DNA of 64,000 nucleotides, from assembly GCF_036373705.1 (NCBI RefSeq), contig NC_089851.1, forward strand, positions 55,219,940 through 55,283,939, given 5' to 3'. Below, in pieces: positions 1 to 10,024 of this stretch. The position numbers and the translations under genes were made by a program. The stretch is from Amia ocellicauda. Taxonomy: Eukaryota > Chordata > Actinopteri > Amiiformes > Amiidae. Position 1 is the stretch's first letter. Each line of letters opens with the position of its first letter. The notes under the pieces were generated by a model. It saw only the letters and a list, made by a program, of their open reading frames with translations, made no database searches and was not told the origin of the DNA.

Positions 1-80
1 AATTATAGACTGATCATTTCTTTGTCAGTAGGCAAACATACAAAATCAGCAGGGGATCAAATACTTTTTTCCCTCACTGT
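1..80. mobile_element. Tc1/mariner terminal inverted repeat, cut by window edge
   Basis: The first 80 bases nearly match the right-hand terminal repeat of the Tc1-like element that ends at 9604. Shared words include gatcatttctttgtcag and gcaggggatcaaatac, and both end in ccctcactgta. The rest of the element lies outside the window. Confidence 0.85.
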
Positions 81-1133
81 ATATATATATATTTTTTTTT
101 TTGTGTGTGGGGGTTTTTGCACCCAATGTGCAGTGCCTAAACGTCACACACTTATATGTGTACTGGCTTGCAAGTTATACAACCATATATGCCTGTAACA
201 ATATTCTATAAATGTCATCCAGACGTCTCCAGATGCTTTACCTTTTTGTGTACATATTCATAATAGCAATTATACAGCTGCTGACAGTGTAATTCGATGT
301 AGTGTTTGTGTCTTAAAAGTCGCCTTCATTCCCAAATATACATATAGCCCACGGGCGTCGCTAGACCCTATTCAGTGGGGCTTCAGCCCCACTAAAAATA
401 TTACGATCAAAGACGTACGAAGCAACGGAGAACAGCGTCCAAACTCCCCCCCATTATGCGTCTGTAGAAACACCGTTTTCCAGCCCCTATAACTGTCAGT
501 GAGAAGCACCGAGCAGCCTGTAGAGAGAGATGCGTGAACTGTAGAAATACTGTACTGTCCAACATCAGCTACAAAATGCATCAATCACAATCCACATTCA
601 ATCCGTGTATCCAAATGTATCAAACATGGAAACACCCCCGTAACATAGGGTATAGGCTTAATATACATCATTGTAGTGAGTACGAGTGAGATGTAATATA
701 CACTTGATAGTGTATATACACTTGATAGTAGCACTTTTCCCATGAAAGATCTGATAAGAAGGAATCAATTGTTAAGACATGAAAGGAAGAAAGCAAGAGC
801 AGAATAAACAAGTAATGAAACCAAAACGAAACAAAACGAACACGGACACATTGCTGAACAAAACAATATAAATATATATTTTCTCTATGTGCACGAATAA
901 TAAGCAACATTTCGTTTATGTAGATGTTGGGCGCAACATCTAATGTATTATTATCGCATTGTACAGTTATTTCACTGACACAGAGCCGCACTGTGAATAA
1001 AGCCGGAGCTGCGCTTTCTCTTCACTGTGCCTTAACCGCGAGAGGCTTTAGACTGCGAGAGCATTTTCAGGGTGTTTTCTCGCAGATATTTTCTTGATTT
1101 AATGCAGCGAAAATGTAACCACTCCCAATGTAT
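81..1133. other. AT-rich stretch without a recognised gene
   Basis: A short TA run and a T run follow the Tc1 end. A perfect small hairpin (gtggggct, 2-base loop, agccccac) lies at 377-394 beside a gggcgtcgctagacc word that may be the end of an unidentified DNA transposon. A short direct repeat (tatacacttgatag) lies near 697-730. The short open frames here have no protein-like composition. Confidence 0.5.
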
Positions 1134-1480
1134 TGTTGGGCGGGATTAACTACAACTTTAACCAGCCGCTAATAGCAAACTACACAACTGTACATCATGG
1201 GAGTTACTTTAAAAATTAGACGAGAGTAGCATCTAACTAAACATGAAAGCGCGACTGAGTATAGTGGTGTAGTGTTGTAGTAGCGGCTGTGTGAAAGTTG
1301 TGTTTTATTCTCTCTCATTGTGCCAGAAAGGAGCTGAGAGAAGGTCGTTTTGCGGCGCAAATGGGGTCAGATTTAATACCACGATAGTTTAGCAGCGCAA
1401 TTTCCACTCGCAGTCATGCTGCTAATGCTTCTGCAAGCGACTCGCAGCGCAAACATTTTTGATTTAATCCTGCCCTAAGT
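1134..1480. mobile_element. MITE-like element, probable Harbinger-type relic
   Basis: The left end (gggcgggattaa) and right end (ttaatcctgccc) are inverted repeats. The inner left arm contains ccgctaatagcaaactaca, which is also found in the clearer element at 9668-9853. No transposase is present. The superfamily is inferred from the end sequence, and I found no clean target duplication for this copy. Confidence 0.45.
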
Positions 1481-1984
1481 CACAATCAGTCACTTGCAAC
1501 AGTACAGTATTAGAGTGGAAAGTATTCGTTCAAACACACAAAGACTTCTGCATGCAAATACAAATACTGTGAACTGAGATGTGTTTATATTGAGGGATTG
1601 TTTAAGCTGTAGAGAAACAGGGAAGAAGTACAAGAGAAAATTAAAGCGAAACTAAAAATATGATTTGAATATAAAGTCATTTCAAACTGAAATCGAGTGC
1701 CACCACGAGTGAATGACTTCACTCGAGGGGTGTCCTCTTCTCTCTCAGTGAAATCATAATTTATGGTGACATGTTATATACTGAACTGTGCAGAATCGCT
1801 TGGTCTTTGCTGTAACGTTGAAAGGATGAACATGAGAAGTTTCCTGTGTGAGCTATACCCGAAAAAATTGACATACTCGGTCAGGTGCATTAGTAAAAAC
1901 GAATTGCTGCTATTTGCCCCTTAGTGATATACTTTGCTTTCCCAGGTGTATATATAACACACACATCATTAATCAATGTATTAA
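1481..1984. other. AT-rich stretch, nothing recognised
   Basis: I see no repeat ends, tRNA, or protein-like frame in this stretch. Confidence 0.4.
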
Positions 1985-2295
1985 CCCTGTTTGGTCAAGC
2001 GAGATTACTGAAGGTAGGACTGCCTCAAGCCGATGTGCCAAAGTCTTGGCAAGGATATTTACATTTGTGTTAAGAGGGGAGATGGGATGATACGAAGCAC
2101 AGTTCAAGGGGTTCTTGTCCTTTTTTAATAACAATTAAATAGATGCTTGACATAGGTTGGAGGTAGGGACAAAGAAGTGAAGGATTTTAAAAATGCAGAA
2201 CTGAGCAAAGGGGCAAGTTGAGGGCAGATTTTTTAATAAAATTCCACTGGAAACCAGTCTGGACCTGGAGACTTACCACTCTGCATTGACTGAAT
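1985..2295 (-). mobile_element. L1-type LINE, ORF2 reverse transcriptase fragment
   Basis: Read on the minus strand, the sequence encodes the L1 reverse-transcriptase words SPGPD.FPVEFY and, further on, a decayed Y.PISLL..D.KIL-like block, with several stops and frameshifts. It belongs to the same strand and probably the same old insertion as the ORF1 piece at 2660-3270, with a Tc1 relic between them. The catalytic YxDD block is not present, so only the N-terminal part of the RT domain survives. Confidence 0.7.
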
Positions 2296-2383
2296 TGCCC
2301 TCTTCAAGAGAAAGAGGCTGTTTTAAGCTTGCTTTAGATTCAGGAATAATTGCAGGAATATCTAAGTTATCAAAAAAAGAATT

Positions 2384-2655
2384 GTACAGAAGGGAAATCA
2401 GAAGTGTATAGACTGCAGACCAGGAACACCCCACATGAGCTGCTGTTTTGGAGATGATCTGACCCAGTCGTCTAGCCAATTTGGCCCTTGTCAAAGTCGC
2501 TCAGATCCTTATGCTTGCCCATTTTTCCTGCTTCTAACACATCAACTTTGAGGACAAAATGTTCACTTGCTGCCTAATATATCCCACCCACTGACAGGTG
2601 CCATGATAACTAGATTATCAGTGTTAATCACTTCACCTGTCAGTGGTCATAATCT
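2384..2655 (-). mobile_element. Tc1-like transposon fragment, transposase N-terminus and inner TIR
   Basis: This is a minus-strand relative of the element at 11610-12399. It contains the inner terminal repeat (gacaggtgccatgataac and cacctgtcagtggtcataat) and the transposase start, including the stretch LGQ.ISKTAA. It breaks off early in the DNA-binding domain. It lies inside old L1 sequence. Confidence 0.8.
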
Positions 2656-2659
2656 CCCT

Positions 2660-3270
2660 TCGATAGCTCTCTCGATAGCCGTTGAATCTACTCCTTAACC
2701 TGGAAGTAGTGCACCCTAAGAATAATGGGACGGGGCCTGTCTCCTTCCCTAGGTCTTGGCATTATCGATCGGTGAGCACGATCCAGAACAGGCAGGGAGT
2801 CCGACTTATTCTTCCCAACGATATCAACAAAGAACTACGACAGGAAAGTAGTAGGATCACGACCCTCCACTCCTTTCACTACACCAACAACACACAGGTT
2901 GTTCCTCCGTCCCCTTCCACCTAAATCCTTTACTTTCCATTTGAGCATCTCATTCTCTGCAGAAAGGCCGCTGCAAGAGGCTTCCGTCACCCTGTCAGAT
3001 ATGTCGCTCAGAGACCTCTCTACCTCCTGCAGTCGGCTGCCATACGAGTGCCCTTAAGAGTAGCAATAGCCTCACGCATTTCAGATCAAAACGATTCTAT
3101 GGAGCTCTGTATTTTGCTCACCGCTGCGACAAGAAAGGCCAGGTCTCCGCCACTTTCTGGTGAGGGATTGCCAGCCCCAGTCATGCCTGAATCCGAATCG
3201 GGTTGAGTCGCCTCCATCGCTGGCCCCTTCTTGCCTTTTTGTTTAGACATGGTTTTAAAACAATAATACA
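2660..3270 (-). mobile_element. L1-type LINE, ORF1 fragment
   Basis: Minus-strand frames give an ORF1-like start at 3250 (MSKQKGKKGP, then an acidic and serine-rich N-terminus) and a stretch resembling the ORF1 coiled coil. Further downstream comes the conserved L1 ORF1 word RNNL..VGV.KGVEGRDP near 2850-2940. Several frame breaks separate these pieces. Together with 1985-2295 this is the remnant of one L1 copy interrupted by a Tc1 fragment. Confidence 0.65.
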
Positions 3271-3354
3271 CATAATATACTGCAGTTCATCGCTTAAAAT
3301 AAAAACAAGAAAATAACGTTTGCTGAAAAAAATTGAAATATCGCAGGAGCTCTC

Positions 3355-3985
3355 TGTTCACACGTCAAATTGGAAGCTGTAGGCATTCAGGGTAATGTAA
3401 GTAGATGGATTATGAACTGGTTGATGTATAGGAAGCAGAGGGTGTCGATTAGAGGAGTTGCTTCTAACTGGAGTGAGGTTGTTAGTGGAGTTCCACAGGG
3501 ATCAGTACTAGGGCCTTTGCTTTTTCTAATCTATATTAATGATCTAGTCTCTGGGATAGTTAGCAAACTTGTCAAATTTGTAGATGATAGTAAAATAGGT
3601 GGCTCAGCAGATACAATCTCGGCAGCACAGGTTATTCAAAGGGACTTAGATAATATTCAGTTGTGTGCCGACACCTAGCAGATGAAATTCAATGTGGACA
3701 AATGCAAGGTATTACATACAGGTAACACAAATGTCCACTATAATTACACAATGGAAGGAATAGAACTAGATGAAGTAATGCATGAGAAAGACCTAGGAGT
3801 CTACGTGGACTCCTCACTTTCTCCATCCAAGCAATGTGGGGAAGCAATAAAAAAGGCAAACAGAATGTTAGGGTATATTGTCAAAAGTGTAGAATTTAAA
3901 ACAAGGGAAGTAATGTTAAGACAATGCACTAGTTAGACCTCATCTGGAATACTGTGTACAGTTCTGGGCACCACACATACCAAGA
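3355..3985 (+). mobile_element. CR1-type LINE, reverse transcriptase fragment
   Basis: Two adjacent plus-strand frames (3370-3678 and 3682-3936) encode the second half of a CR1 reverse transcriptase. The first has GVPQGSVLGPLLFLIYINDL and then KFVDDSKIGG, the YxDD-type active site with F for Y. The second has MKFNVDKCKVLHTG. A single in-frame stop separates them, and VRPHLEYC.QFWAPH follows the second frame after a break. The 5' part of the element is absent here. ORF1 and endonuclease of a CR1 lie 3 kb downstream on the same strand, but I cannot show that the pieces were once one copy. Confidence 0.85.
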
Positions 3986-4099
3986 AGGATATCCCTTGGG
4001 AGGCCATGGCTCGTCAGACCTTGGGGTGTGGGTGCCCTGTTAGTCCTCCATGGTAGGGTGCCTCTGAGGTGGGTTTTGCCTCATCATCCTCTCAGAGGG

Positions 4100-4545
4100 G
4101 GCTATTGCTGGAAGACAAACCATTTTATTTTCCTTTCTCTCTCTGCCAATCTCTCTCTGAGGATTGCATTTCTGTCCATGTTATCTCCTGTGTCATGCCC
4201 AGATTTTTGTAATGTTCAGACACCTTGGTCGGACAGTATATGTATTTTCCAGCCACTCCTGGTAACATTGTATGGACGTGGGGTCTGTTTGGCCCCTGTT
4301 GTAATTGTAGCTGGCAGAAGCGGCACAGTCAGCCAGCAGGGTGGGGTTCAGGCTGCTTCCTCTTCTTTTCATTCTTCTGCACTACTCTTTGTTTTGTGGC
4401 ATCAAGCACCCTCTGGAAATACATGGTTGTAATAAACTGCTCAAAAGGCATTCCTGAATCAGTCAGACCTTCAGACCCATACAATTTGAACACTTTTGTG
4501 GAACAGTAGAAGAACCTGAGTTTTCCCTGCTGATGAACCATCCGT
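4100..4545 (-). pseudogene. C-terminal exon(s) of the multicopy DUF6729/ExoX-like family
   Basis: Read on the minus strand, a frame opening after a plausible splice acceptor (tcatcagcag near 4525) encodes GKLRFFYCSTKVFKLYG and then MYFQRVLDATKQRV. A stop follows, after which the same frame continues with CRFC, QGPN.PHVH and PGVAGKYIYCPTKV. The two parts look like related Cys/His modules in tandem. From memory, the same C-terminal words occur in a multicopy fish family carrying DUF6729 and ExoX-like C-terminal domains, whose more N-terminal parts I see at 10025-13075 on the same strand. The order of the pieces suggests two damaged copies or one interrupted copy. Function is unknown; a DNA-transposon or domesticated origin is possible. 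Confidence 0.45.
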
Positions 4546-4649
4546 AGAAACCAAACATGTTTTAGTCATATTAGTTACTGCTGCTGCTGTCCATGATTTA
4601 TTGAACAATCTGTTCAGTAGTGATAATGGCAGCTTATGTCAAAGTGACA

Positions 4650-4750
4650 GCCGGAAGCCCCTCCTCACCCAGATGCCTCATGGGCCAGGAAGCCCCCTCC
4701 TTACCCAGATGCCCCATGGGCCACAAAGCCCCCTCCTTACCCCCGGTTAA
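4650..4750. repeat. Short GC-rich tandem repeat
   Basis: Two and a half imperfect copies of a unit of about 37 bp (gaagccccctccttacccag..gccccatgggcca). Next to it, around 4815-4860, a 20-bp word containing gccatcttgttagg is repeated twice. Confidence 0.7.
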
Positions 4751-4910
4751 CCTTTGAACCGGAACCATCTCCTCCTTCCTACCACCCCCCCGAGTTTACC
4801 CTTTGACCCTCTCTAGTCAGCCATCTTGTTAGGATGACCGCCATCTTGTTAGGCTGACAGTAATTTTGGAAAGGGCACAGGTCATCTTGACAACAGTTAA
4901 ACGTATTATT

Positions 4911-5105
4911 ATTTGTTTTAGGTTATATGTTTTATGACTAGGTTTGGTATGATATGGTGTTGGCAATATAAAATAAAAAAAGGTTTTAATAAAAAGTATT
5001 TTAAACTGTGTTTAGTGATGTGAGTGTGATGTTTTTATGTTATATATTTTATGATTAGGTTTGGGATGGTACAGTGTTAGCAAAATAAAATAAAAAGAAA
5101 GGTAT
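4911..5105. repeat. Two-copy AT-rich tandem repeat
   Basis: A block of about 65 bp beginning ttatatgttttatgactagg and ending in aaataaaa recurs after about 115 bp with around 85-90% identity by eye. No coding content. Confidence 0.6.
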
Positions 5106-5153
5106 AGACATTCAAAAAATGACACTCTGTAAAATATGCATCAATGTCAGTAT

Positions 5154-5159
5154 TTTATT
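5154..5159 (-). promoter_or_regulatory. Polyadenylation signal AATAAA
   Basis: The minus strand reads AATAAA about 55 bases beyond the stop at 5214-5216 of the last exon of the three-exon gene. This is the expected place for its mRNA 3' end signal. The match could be by chance in AT-rich DNA. Confidence 0.5.
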
Positions 5160-5213
5160 GTGACAGTTCTAAAACATGATAACAAGGCATCAGGTCAGAT
5201 GTAGACAGTGAGA

Positions 5214-6582
5214 TTAGATACTGACACAGGTGACCAATGACCCCGCCTCCCGAACACCTACAGCAGCCAGGAAGAAACAACTGAATTGTACTGCACTAGC
5301 AACTCCCTCTACTTGTTTAATGGCAAGGGCTGTGACACTGATCATGGCTATTCTGTCTAGCACAGTGTAGAAATTGGGTTTGGTCATGATAGGAATAGTA
5401 TTTCCAAAAGAACTCTGCAGAACGTTTTGGACAGCTGTAAAAGCAGATTCACCAGGCGGTGACTCTTTATACAGCATTCTCTTGAGCACATTGGGAAGTG
5501 CCTCCACTGTTTTCTCAACATCCTCAACTAGAGATTTCACATCAGAATTACCAGTATCATACAAATCACCAATCTTGCAAGCTATTAGAGTGAGGATGAC
5601 AAGATTCCTCAAACATACGTAAACGTAATTCCAAGGTCCCCAGGGCTTTCTTTCTCTGAAAAAATATAGGAATTAAAATGTAATGTCTTATTATACAGAA
5701 AAGCAGAGCAGACACAAACAGTATTTTATTTATGTTTGTAAACACATGATAAGACTATCTATTTGCATTACTTTCTCATCCACACTTTCTAACAAGTCAC
5801 TAAACCATCTTGAAGGTAGAGCGCATGTTTCTAGGCTATGCAAAAGAGTTTTCACTTCTTTCTCAGTCTGCTTGTTTATACTCATTCCACGTAGGGTACG
5901 AGCAACACATAACAAAACGTTTAGCAAACTTGTGACACTTATTTTGTCGCATATAAGAGCTACAATACTCCAGACACTACCTTGCTCATGATCTAAAGTT
6001 AGACAGATGTGATGTAGTTGGCTGGGGTCTCCTATCAGACAGGCTTCACATTTATCAACTAATTCACGGCCTATACAATGTTTTAACACAAGGGCGACAC
6101 TGGCCTTTACAGTATGTCTCATCACCAGTCTAACATGCTCATCCTGGTATTTACAATTATATCTCCCACCTTCACTGTCTGAATCAAAACTCTTGTGGGT
6201 TCTAGCAAGGCAAGAACAGAAGCATGCAATGGTCAGTCTTGTTCTGGGTCTTAAAGAGCCGGCAGAGGAATCAATGTCACTGGTGTCAGGGCCACCATTA
6301 TTCTAATGAAGAGAAAAGAAAATAACACTTAAAACTGAAATGAGTCTCTAAGTAAATAAGCACATGACTATAGAAGTTTCTAGGGCCTTTATAGTTACCT
6401 CTCTTTCTGCTGATTGCCCAACTCCCCCGTCAATGTCAGAGGTGCTGTTTTCATCCTCACTGCCATGGTCAGGGTCCTCGTCATCATTGTCAGACTCATC
6501 AGCAGTGCTGACACCTTCATCTTCATCAGACATCTGGGCAGCTTCACCGGGGCTCAGGAGAGGAATTCCTACACCAGTCTTT
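5214..6582 (-). CDS. Three-exon open gene, acidic N-terminus and Cys/His motif, unknown function
   Basis: Exon 1 (about 6582-6401) encodes an acidic, serine-rich segment with a possible start at 6533 (MSDEDEGVSTADESDNDDED) and ends GAG before gtaact. Exon 2 (about 6302-5765) follows a good acceptor (ttctcttcattag) in the same phase. It reads open for about 180 codons, with the motif KCEACLIGDPSQLHHICL (C..C, H, C spacing). Exon 3 (about 5661-5214) follows ttttttcag. One frame gives about 145 residues ending CVSI; the phase-matched frame ends after about 30 residues (LQDW). I cannot decide between them. No stop interrupts exons 1 or 2, unlike the neighbouring family exons, so this gene is either recent or under constraint. 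I recall similar CxxC..HPSQ..H.CL proteins as multicopy genes in fish, next to DUF6729-type genes, but do not know a function. The acidic N-terminus hints at a nuclear protein (inference). Confidence 0.5.
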
Positions 6583-6719
6583 TGTTAAACAAACAAATAA
6601 AAAAATGTATTTAAATTCACTTTCTCGCTGAAATGTATACACACACACACACAACCTTTTCTGTTGCAGGAGGAGCCAGGTGTGGCCTGTTAGGTGTGAA
6701 TTGGGGGTAGGTAGACAAA

Positions 6720-7768
6720 AGCTACTTAAACAGCTGTTTCTCACTGACAAAAGTTTGGCAGTTGACTAGGCAATAGGAACCAAGAGACAAAAAAACCCCA
6801 AAAAAACTAACATTTAGAAGCATGTGGCCACTACAGTGTCAGATTTGCAGAATGATTGCCTTCCTGCATGAACTCATCCAAGAAAGTTTCATTTGTGAAC
6901 GTTGTCAACAGGTTGAAATCCTAGAGATCAAGGTTCGTGATCTTGAGGCTCAGCTTGTCGATCTGTGCTGTATTAGGGATATAGAAGAATTGGTCAATCA
7001 GCCCATGAGAGAGATGGTGTGCACTACAAAACCTAGGAGAGTTGGGACCTTAGAGCAGGACAGTGTAGAGAACTGCTGGGTTACAGTAGGTCGTAACCAC
7101 AGAAAAGGGCATGCACAACCCCTAGAGACACCCCAAGAGCTAGAATTGCTCAACAGGTTCCAACTGCTGGACACAGAGTTGGACAGTGACAGCTCAGAGG
7201 GTGATGGGGGGGCAGTTGAGCACCAGAGCACCATGGTGCCCACTCCCCCCCAGAAGAAAGAGGTAGTTCTAGTAGGAGACTCAATTCTTGAGGTGTAGAT
7301 CACACAGTGTGTTCTAGTGACAAGGAGACCCGCATGGTATCTTGCCTGCCTGGTGCTCAGGTTGCAGATCTCCCTAAACTAGTAGACGGGCTACTGGCCA
7401 AAGCCGGGGGGAATCCACTGGTCATGGTCTACATTGGAACCAATGACATAGGAAAAGGTAGGACAGAGGTTCTGCAAGACAAATTTAAAGAGTTAGGAAC
7501 AAAACTAAACAGCAGAACCTCCACGGTAGTTTTCTCTGAAATACTTCCGTTACCACGTGCCAGGCCAGGGAGACAGGCAGAGATTAGAAAGTTTAACACA
7601 TGGTTGAAAGCTTGGTGTAGGGAAGAGGGGTTTAGGTTTATAGAGCATTGGTCTTTCTTTTGGGATAGATGGGACCTGTACAAAATGGACAGTCTACATC
7701 TAAACAGAAGGGGGGCTAATGCATTGGGAGAGCGTATGTGCAGTGAAATTGAGAATCATTTAAACTAG
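6720..7768 (+). mobile_element. CR1-type LINE, 5' UTR and ORF1 with SGNH esterase domain
   Basis: ORF1 starts at 6822 (MWPLQCQICRM). It has a small Cys-pair motif (CQIC..CERC), a coiled-coil-like stretch (ILEIKVRDLEAQLVDLC) and then an SGNH-hydrolase domain. The latter has block I around VVLVGDSIL (residues about 148-157), the middle block MVYIGTNDIG and the C-terminal DSLHLNRRG carrying the catalytic Asp-x-x-His. CR1 ORF1 proteins are known to carry such an esterase-like domain. The reading frame is split after GDSIL by what looks like a one-base deletion near 7290, so 6822-7298 and 7307-7768 were one ORF. Confidence 0.85.
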
Positions 7769-7854
7769 GAACCAGGGGGACAGGGAGCTATGACAATGGG
7801 AGATGTTCCTCTAAGGAAAGAAAACAAAGGGAACCCACTAGTAGGAAAGTTCTG

Positions 7855-8509
7855 AAATGTTTGTACATCAATGCCAGGAGTATAAGGAACAAGATGTTAG
7901 ACTTGGAAGCCACAGTGCTGGCATGTGACTATGATGTTGTAGGAGTGACAGAAACATGGCTTACAGAAAATGATGGGGATGAATACAAGTTGGAAGGATA
8001 CACACAGTTTAGGAGAGACAGGCAAAATCAAACGGGTGGTGGGGTAGCATTATATGTCAAAAATGACATTGAGGCAGAAGAACTCATATTAGATCCCAGT
8101 AATGGAACAGAATCTTTGTGGGTGAAACTTTTGAACAAGAGATCTGGAGGATTAGTGGTAGGAGTGTGTTACAGGCCACCAAACTCAGATATTCAGCAAG
8201 ATGTTGCATTGTACAGTGTAATCAGGACTGCATGTAGCAAGGATGTGGCTGTTATAATGGGATTTCAATTTCCCAAACTTAGACTGGGAAAGCCCAGTGG
8301 GGACTACAGAAGCAGAAATCGAAATGGTTGAGATGGTAAATGACTGCTTTCTAACTCAGTTTGTTATTGAACCAACTGGGGAGAGTGCATGTATTGACTT
8401 GATCTTTTCAAATGACCAAGACAGAGTCAGGGGGACAGTAGTTAGAGAACCAATGGCAAATTGTGATCACAATATGGTTAGCTTTGAGGCACTTTTAAAA
8501 TATTATTAG
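7855..8509 (+). mobile_element. CR1-type LINE, ORF2 endonuclease domain, 3' part missing
   Basis: The frame from 7861 encodes an APE-type endonuclease start (YINARSIRNKM, VGVTETWL, GGGVALYVK, VGVCYRPPN). After a break near 8270-8300 the frame at 8297-8509 continues with IDLIFSNDQ and CDHNMVSFE, the last endonuclease block with its essential Asp-His. Sequence identity to CR1 ends at 8509, just before Tc1 sequence begins near 8517. LINE copies usually lose the 5' end, so a copy with 5' UTR, ORF1 and endonuclease but no reverse transcriptase needed a later deletion or rearrangement. Confidence 0.85.
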
Positions 8510-8516
8510 AATATTT

Positions 8517-9604
8517 TATTGTCATGCTGGAATACCCATCCACGACCCATTTACAATGCCCTGGCTGAGGGAAGGAGGTTCTCACCCAAGATTTGACAGT
8601 ACATGGCCCTGTCCATCGTCCCTTTAATGCGGTGCAGTTGTCCAGTCCCCTTAGCAGAAAAACACCCCCAAAGCATAATGTTTACACCTCCATGTTTGAT
8701 GGTGGGGATGGTGTTCTTGGGGTCATTCCTCCTCCTCCAAACATAGCAAATTGAGTTGATGCCAAAGAGCTCAATTTTGGTCTCATCTGACCACAACACT
8801 TTCACACAGTTCTCCTCTGAATCATTCAGATGTTCATTGGCAAACTTCAGACGGGCCTGTACATGTGCTTTCTTGAGCAGGGGGACCTTGCGGGCGCTGC
8901 AGGATTTCACGGTGTAGTGCGTTACCAATTGTTTTCTTGGTGACTATGGTCCCAGCTGCCTTGAGATCATTAACAAGATCCTCCCATGTAGTTCTGGGCT
9001 GATTCCTCACCGTTCTCATGATCATTGAAACTCCACGAGGTGAGATCTGGCATGGAGCCCCAGACTGAGGGAGACTGACAGTTATTTTGTGTTTCTTCCA
9101 TTTGCGAATAATCACACCAACTGTTGTCACCTTCTCACCAAGCTGCTTGGCGATGGTTTTGTAGCCCATTCCAGCCTTGAGTAGGTCTACAATCTTGTCC
9201 CTGACATCCTTGGACAGCTCTTTGGTCTTGGCCATGGTGGAGAGTTTGGAATCTGATTGATTGATTGAGTCTGTGGACAGGTGTCTTTTATACAGGTAAC
9301 GAGCTGAGATTAGGAGCACTCCCTTTAAGAGAGTGCTCCTAATCTCAGCTCGTTACCTGTATAAAAGACACCTGGGAGCCAGAAATCTTGCTGATTGATA
9401 GGGGATCAAATACTTATTTCCCTCATTAACATGCAAATCAATTTATAACTTTTTTGAAATGCGTTTTTCTGGATTTTTTTGTTGTTATTCTGTCTCTCAC
9501 TGTTAAAATACACCTACCATTAAAATTATAGACTGATCATTTCTTTGTCAGTGGGCAAACGTACAAAATCAGCAGGGGATCAAATACTTTTTTCCCTCAC
9601 TGTA
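8517..9604 (-). mobile_element. Tc1/mariner transposon, half element with right TIR
   Basis: Minus-strand frames 8834-9319 and 8551-8928 encode a Tc1 transposase. [20 protein letters not shown] begins the paired helix-turn-helix DNA-binding part, followed by TKIELFGIN and [13 protein letters not shown] of the catalytic core. Together they stop before the later Asp and Glu of the DDE triad. The two frames overlap, showing a frame break near 8900. The right inverted repeat (to ccctcactgta at 9604) is complete; the left third and left repeat are missing, cut where CR1 sequence abuts. I recognise the family as one of the widespread fish Tc1 families, reported from memory also in lampreys. Confidence 0.9.
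9280..9373. repeat. Long palindrome inside the Tc1 element
   Basis: A nearly perfect inverted repeat of two arms of about 44 bp centred at 9326. The arms start aggtgtcttttatacaggta and end with the mirror-image tacctgtataaaagacacct. It lies between the transposase start codon and the right terminal repeat and would form a strong hairpin. It also appears to be a fixed part of this Tc1 family. Confidence 0.9.
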
Positions 9605-9664
9605 TGTGATAAAGAGGTGTTTTTCACCCTTGCTTTAAGATGCATTACTATTTATGTACAGCAC

Positions 9665-9856
9665 AATTAGGCTGGGATTAAATCTAAACTTTGACCCACC
9701 CGCTAATAGAAAACTACAGAACTGTACTCAGTTGCAGCTTCATTTTTAGTAAGATGCCATTTTCTTCTAATCATAAATGTAACCACTATGATGTACAGGT
9801 TTGTAGTTTGCTATTAGCGGGTGGGTCAAAGTTTTGATTTAATCCGGCCGTTAGTC
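9665..9856. mobile_element. MITE, probable PIF/Harbinger-type
   Basis: The left end ggctgggattaaat..aaactttgacccacccgctaatag is mirrored at the right end by ctattagcgggtgggtcaaagttttgatttaatccggccg. That gives inverted arms of about 50 bp in an element of about 187 bp, flanked by tta on both sides. A TTA/TAA target duplication suits PIF/Harbinger. It is non-coding and related to the element at 1134-1480. Confidence 0.7.
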
Positions 9857-10024
9857 AGATATGAATTCGTTATTTTAACTTTTTTTATAAAGGTGACCTG
9901 CCTGGTATGACCTGAGTAATGGGGATAATGTTTCTATCTCTCACAAATTTAATAAGACAATTGAAAAAAGTAATAGTTTAAGAATATATACACAGATATA
10001 TATATACCATTGCTTAAAAGAAAC

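Noticed and set aside
668-991. 107-codon minus-strand frame
   Set aside because: AT-rich, low-complexity composition, no motif or splice context.
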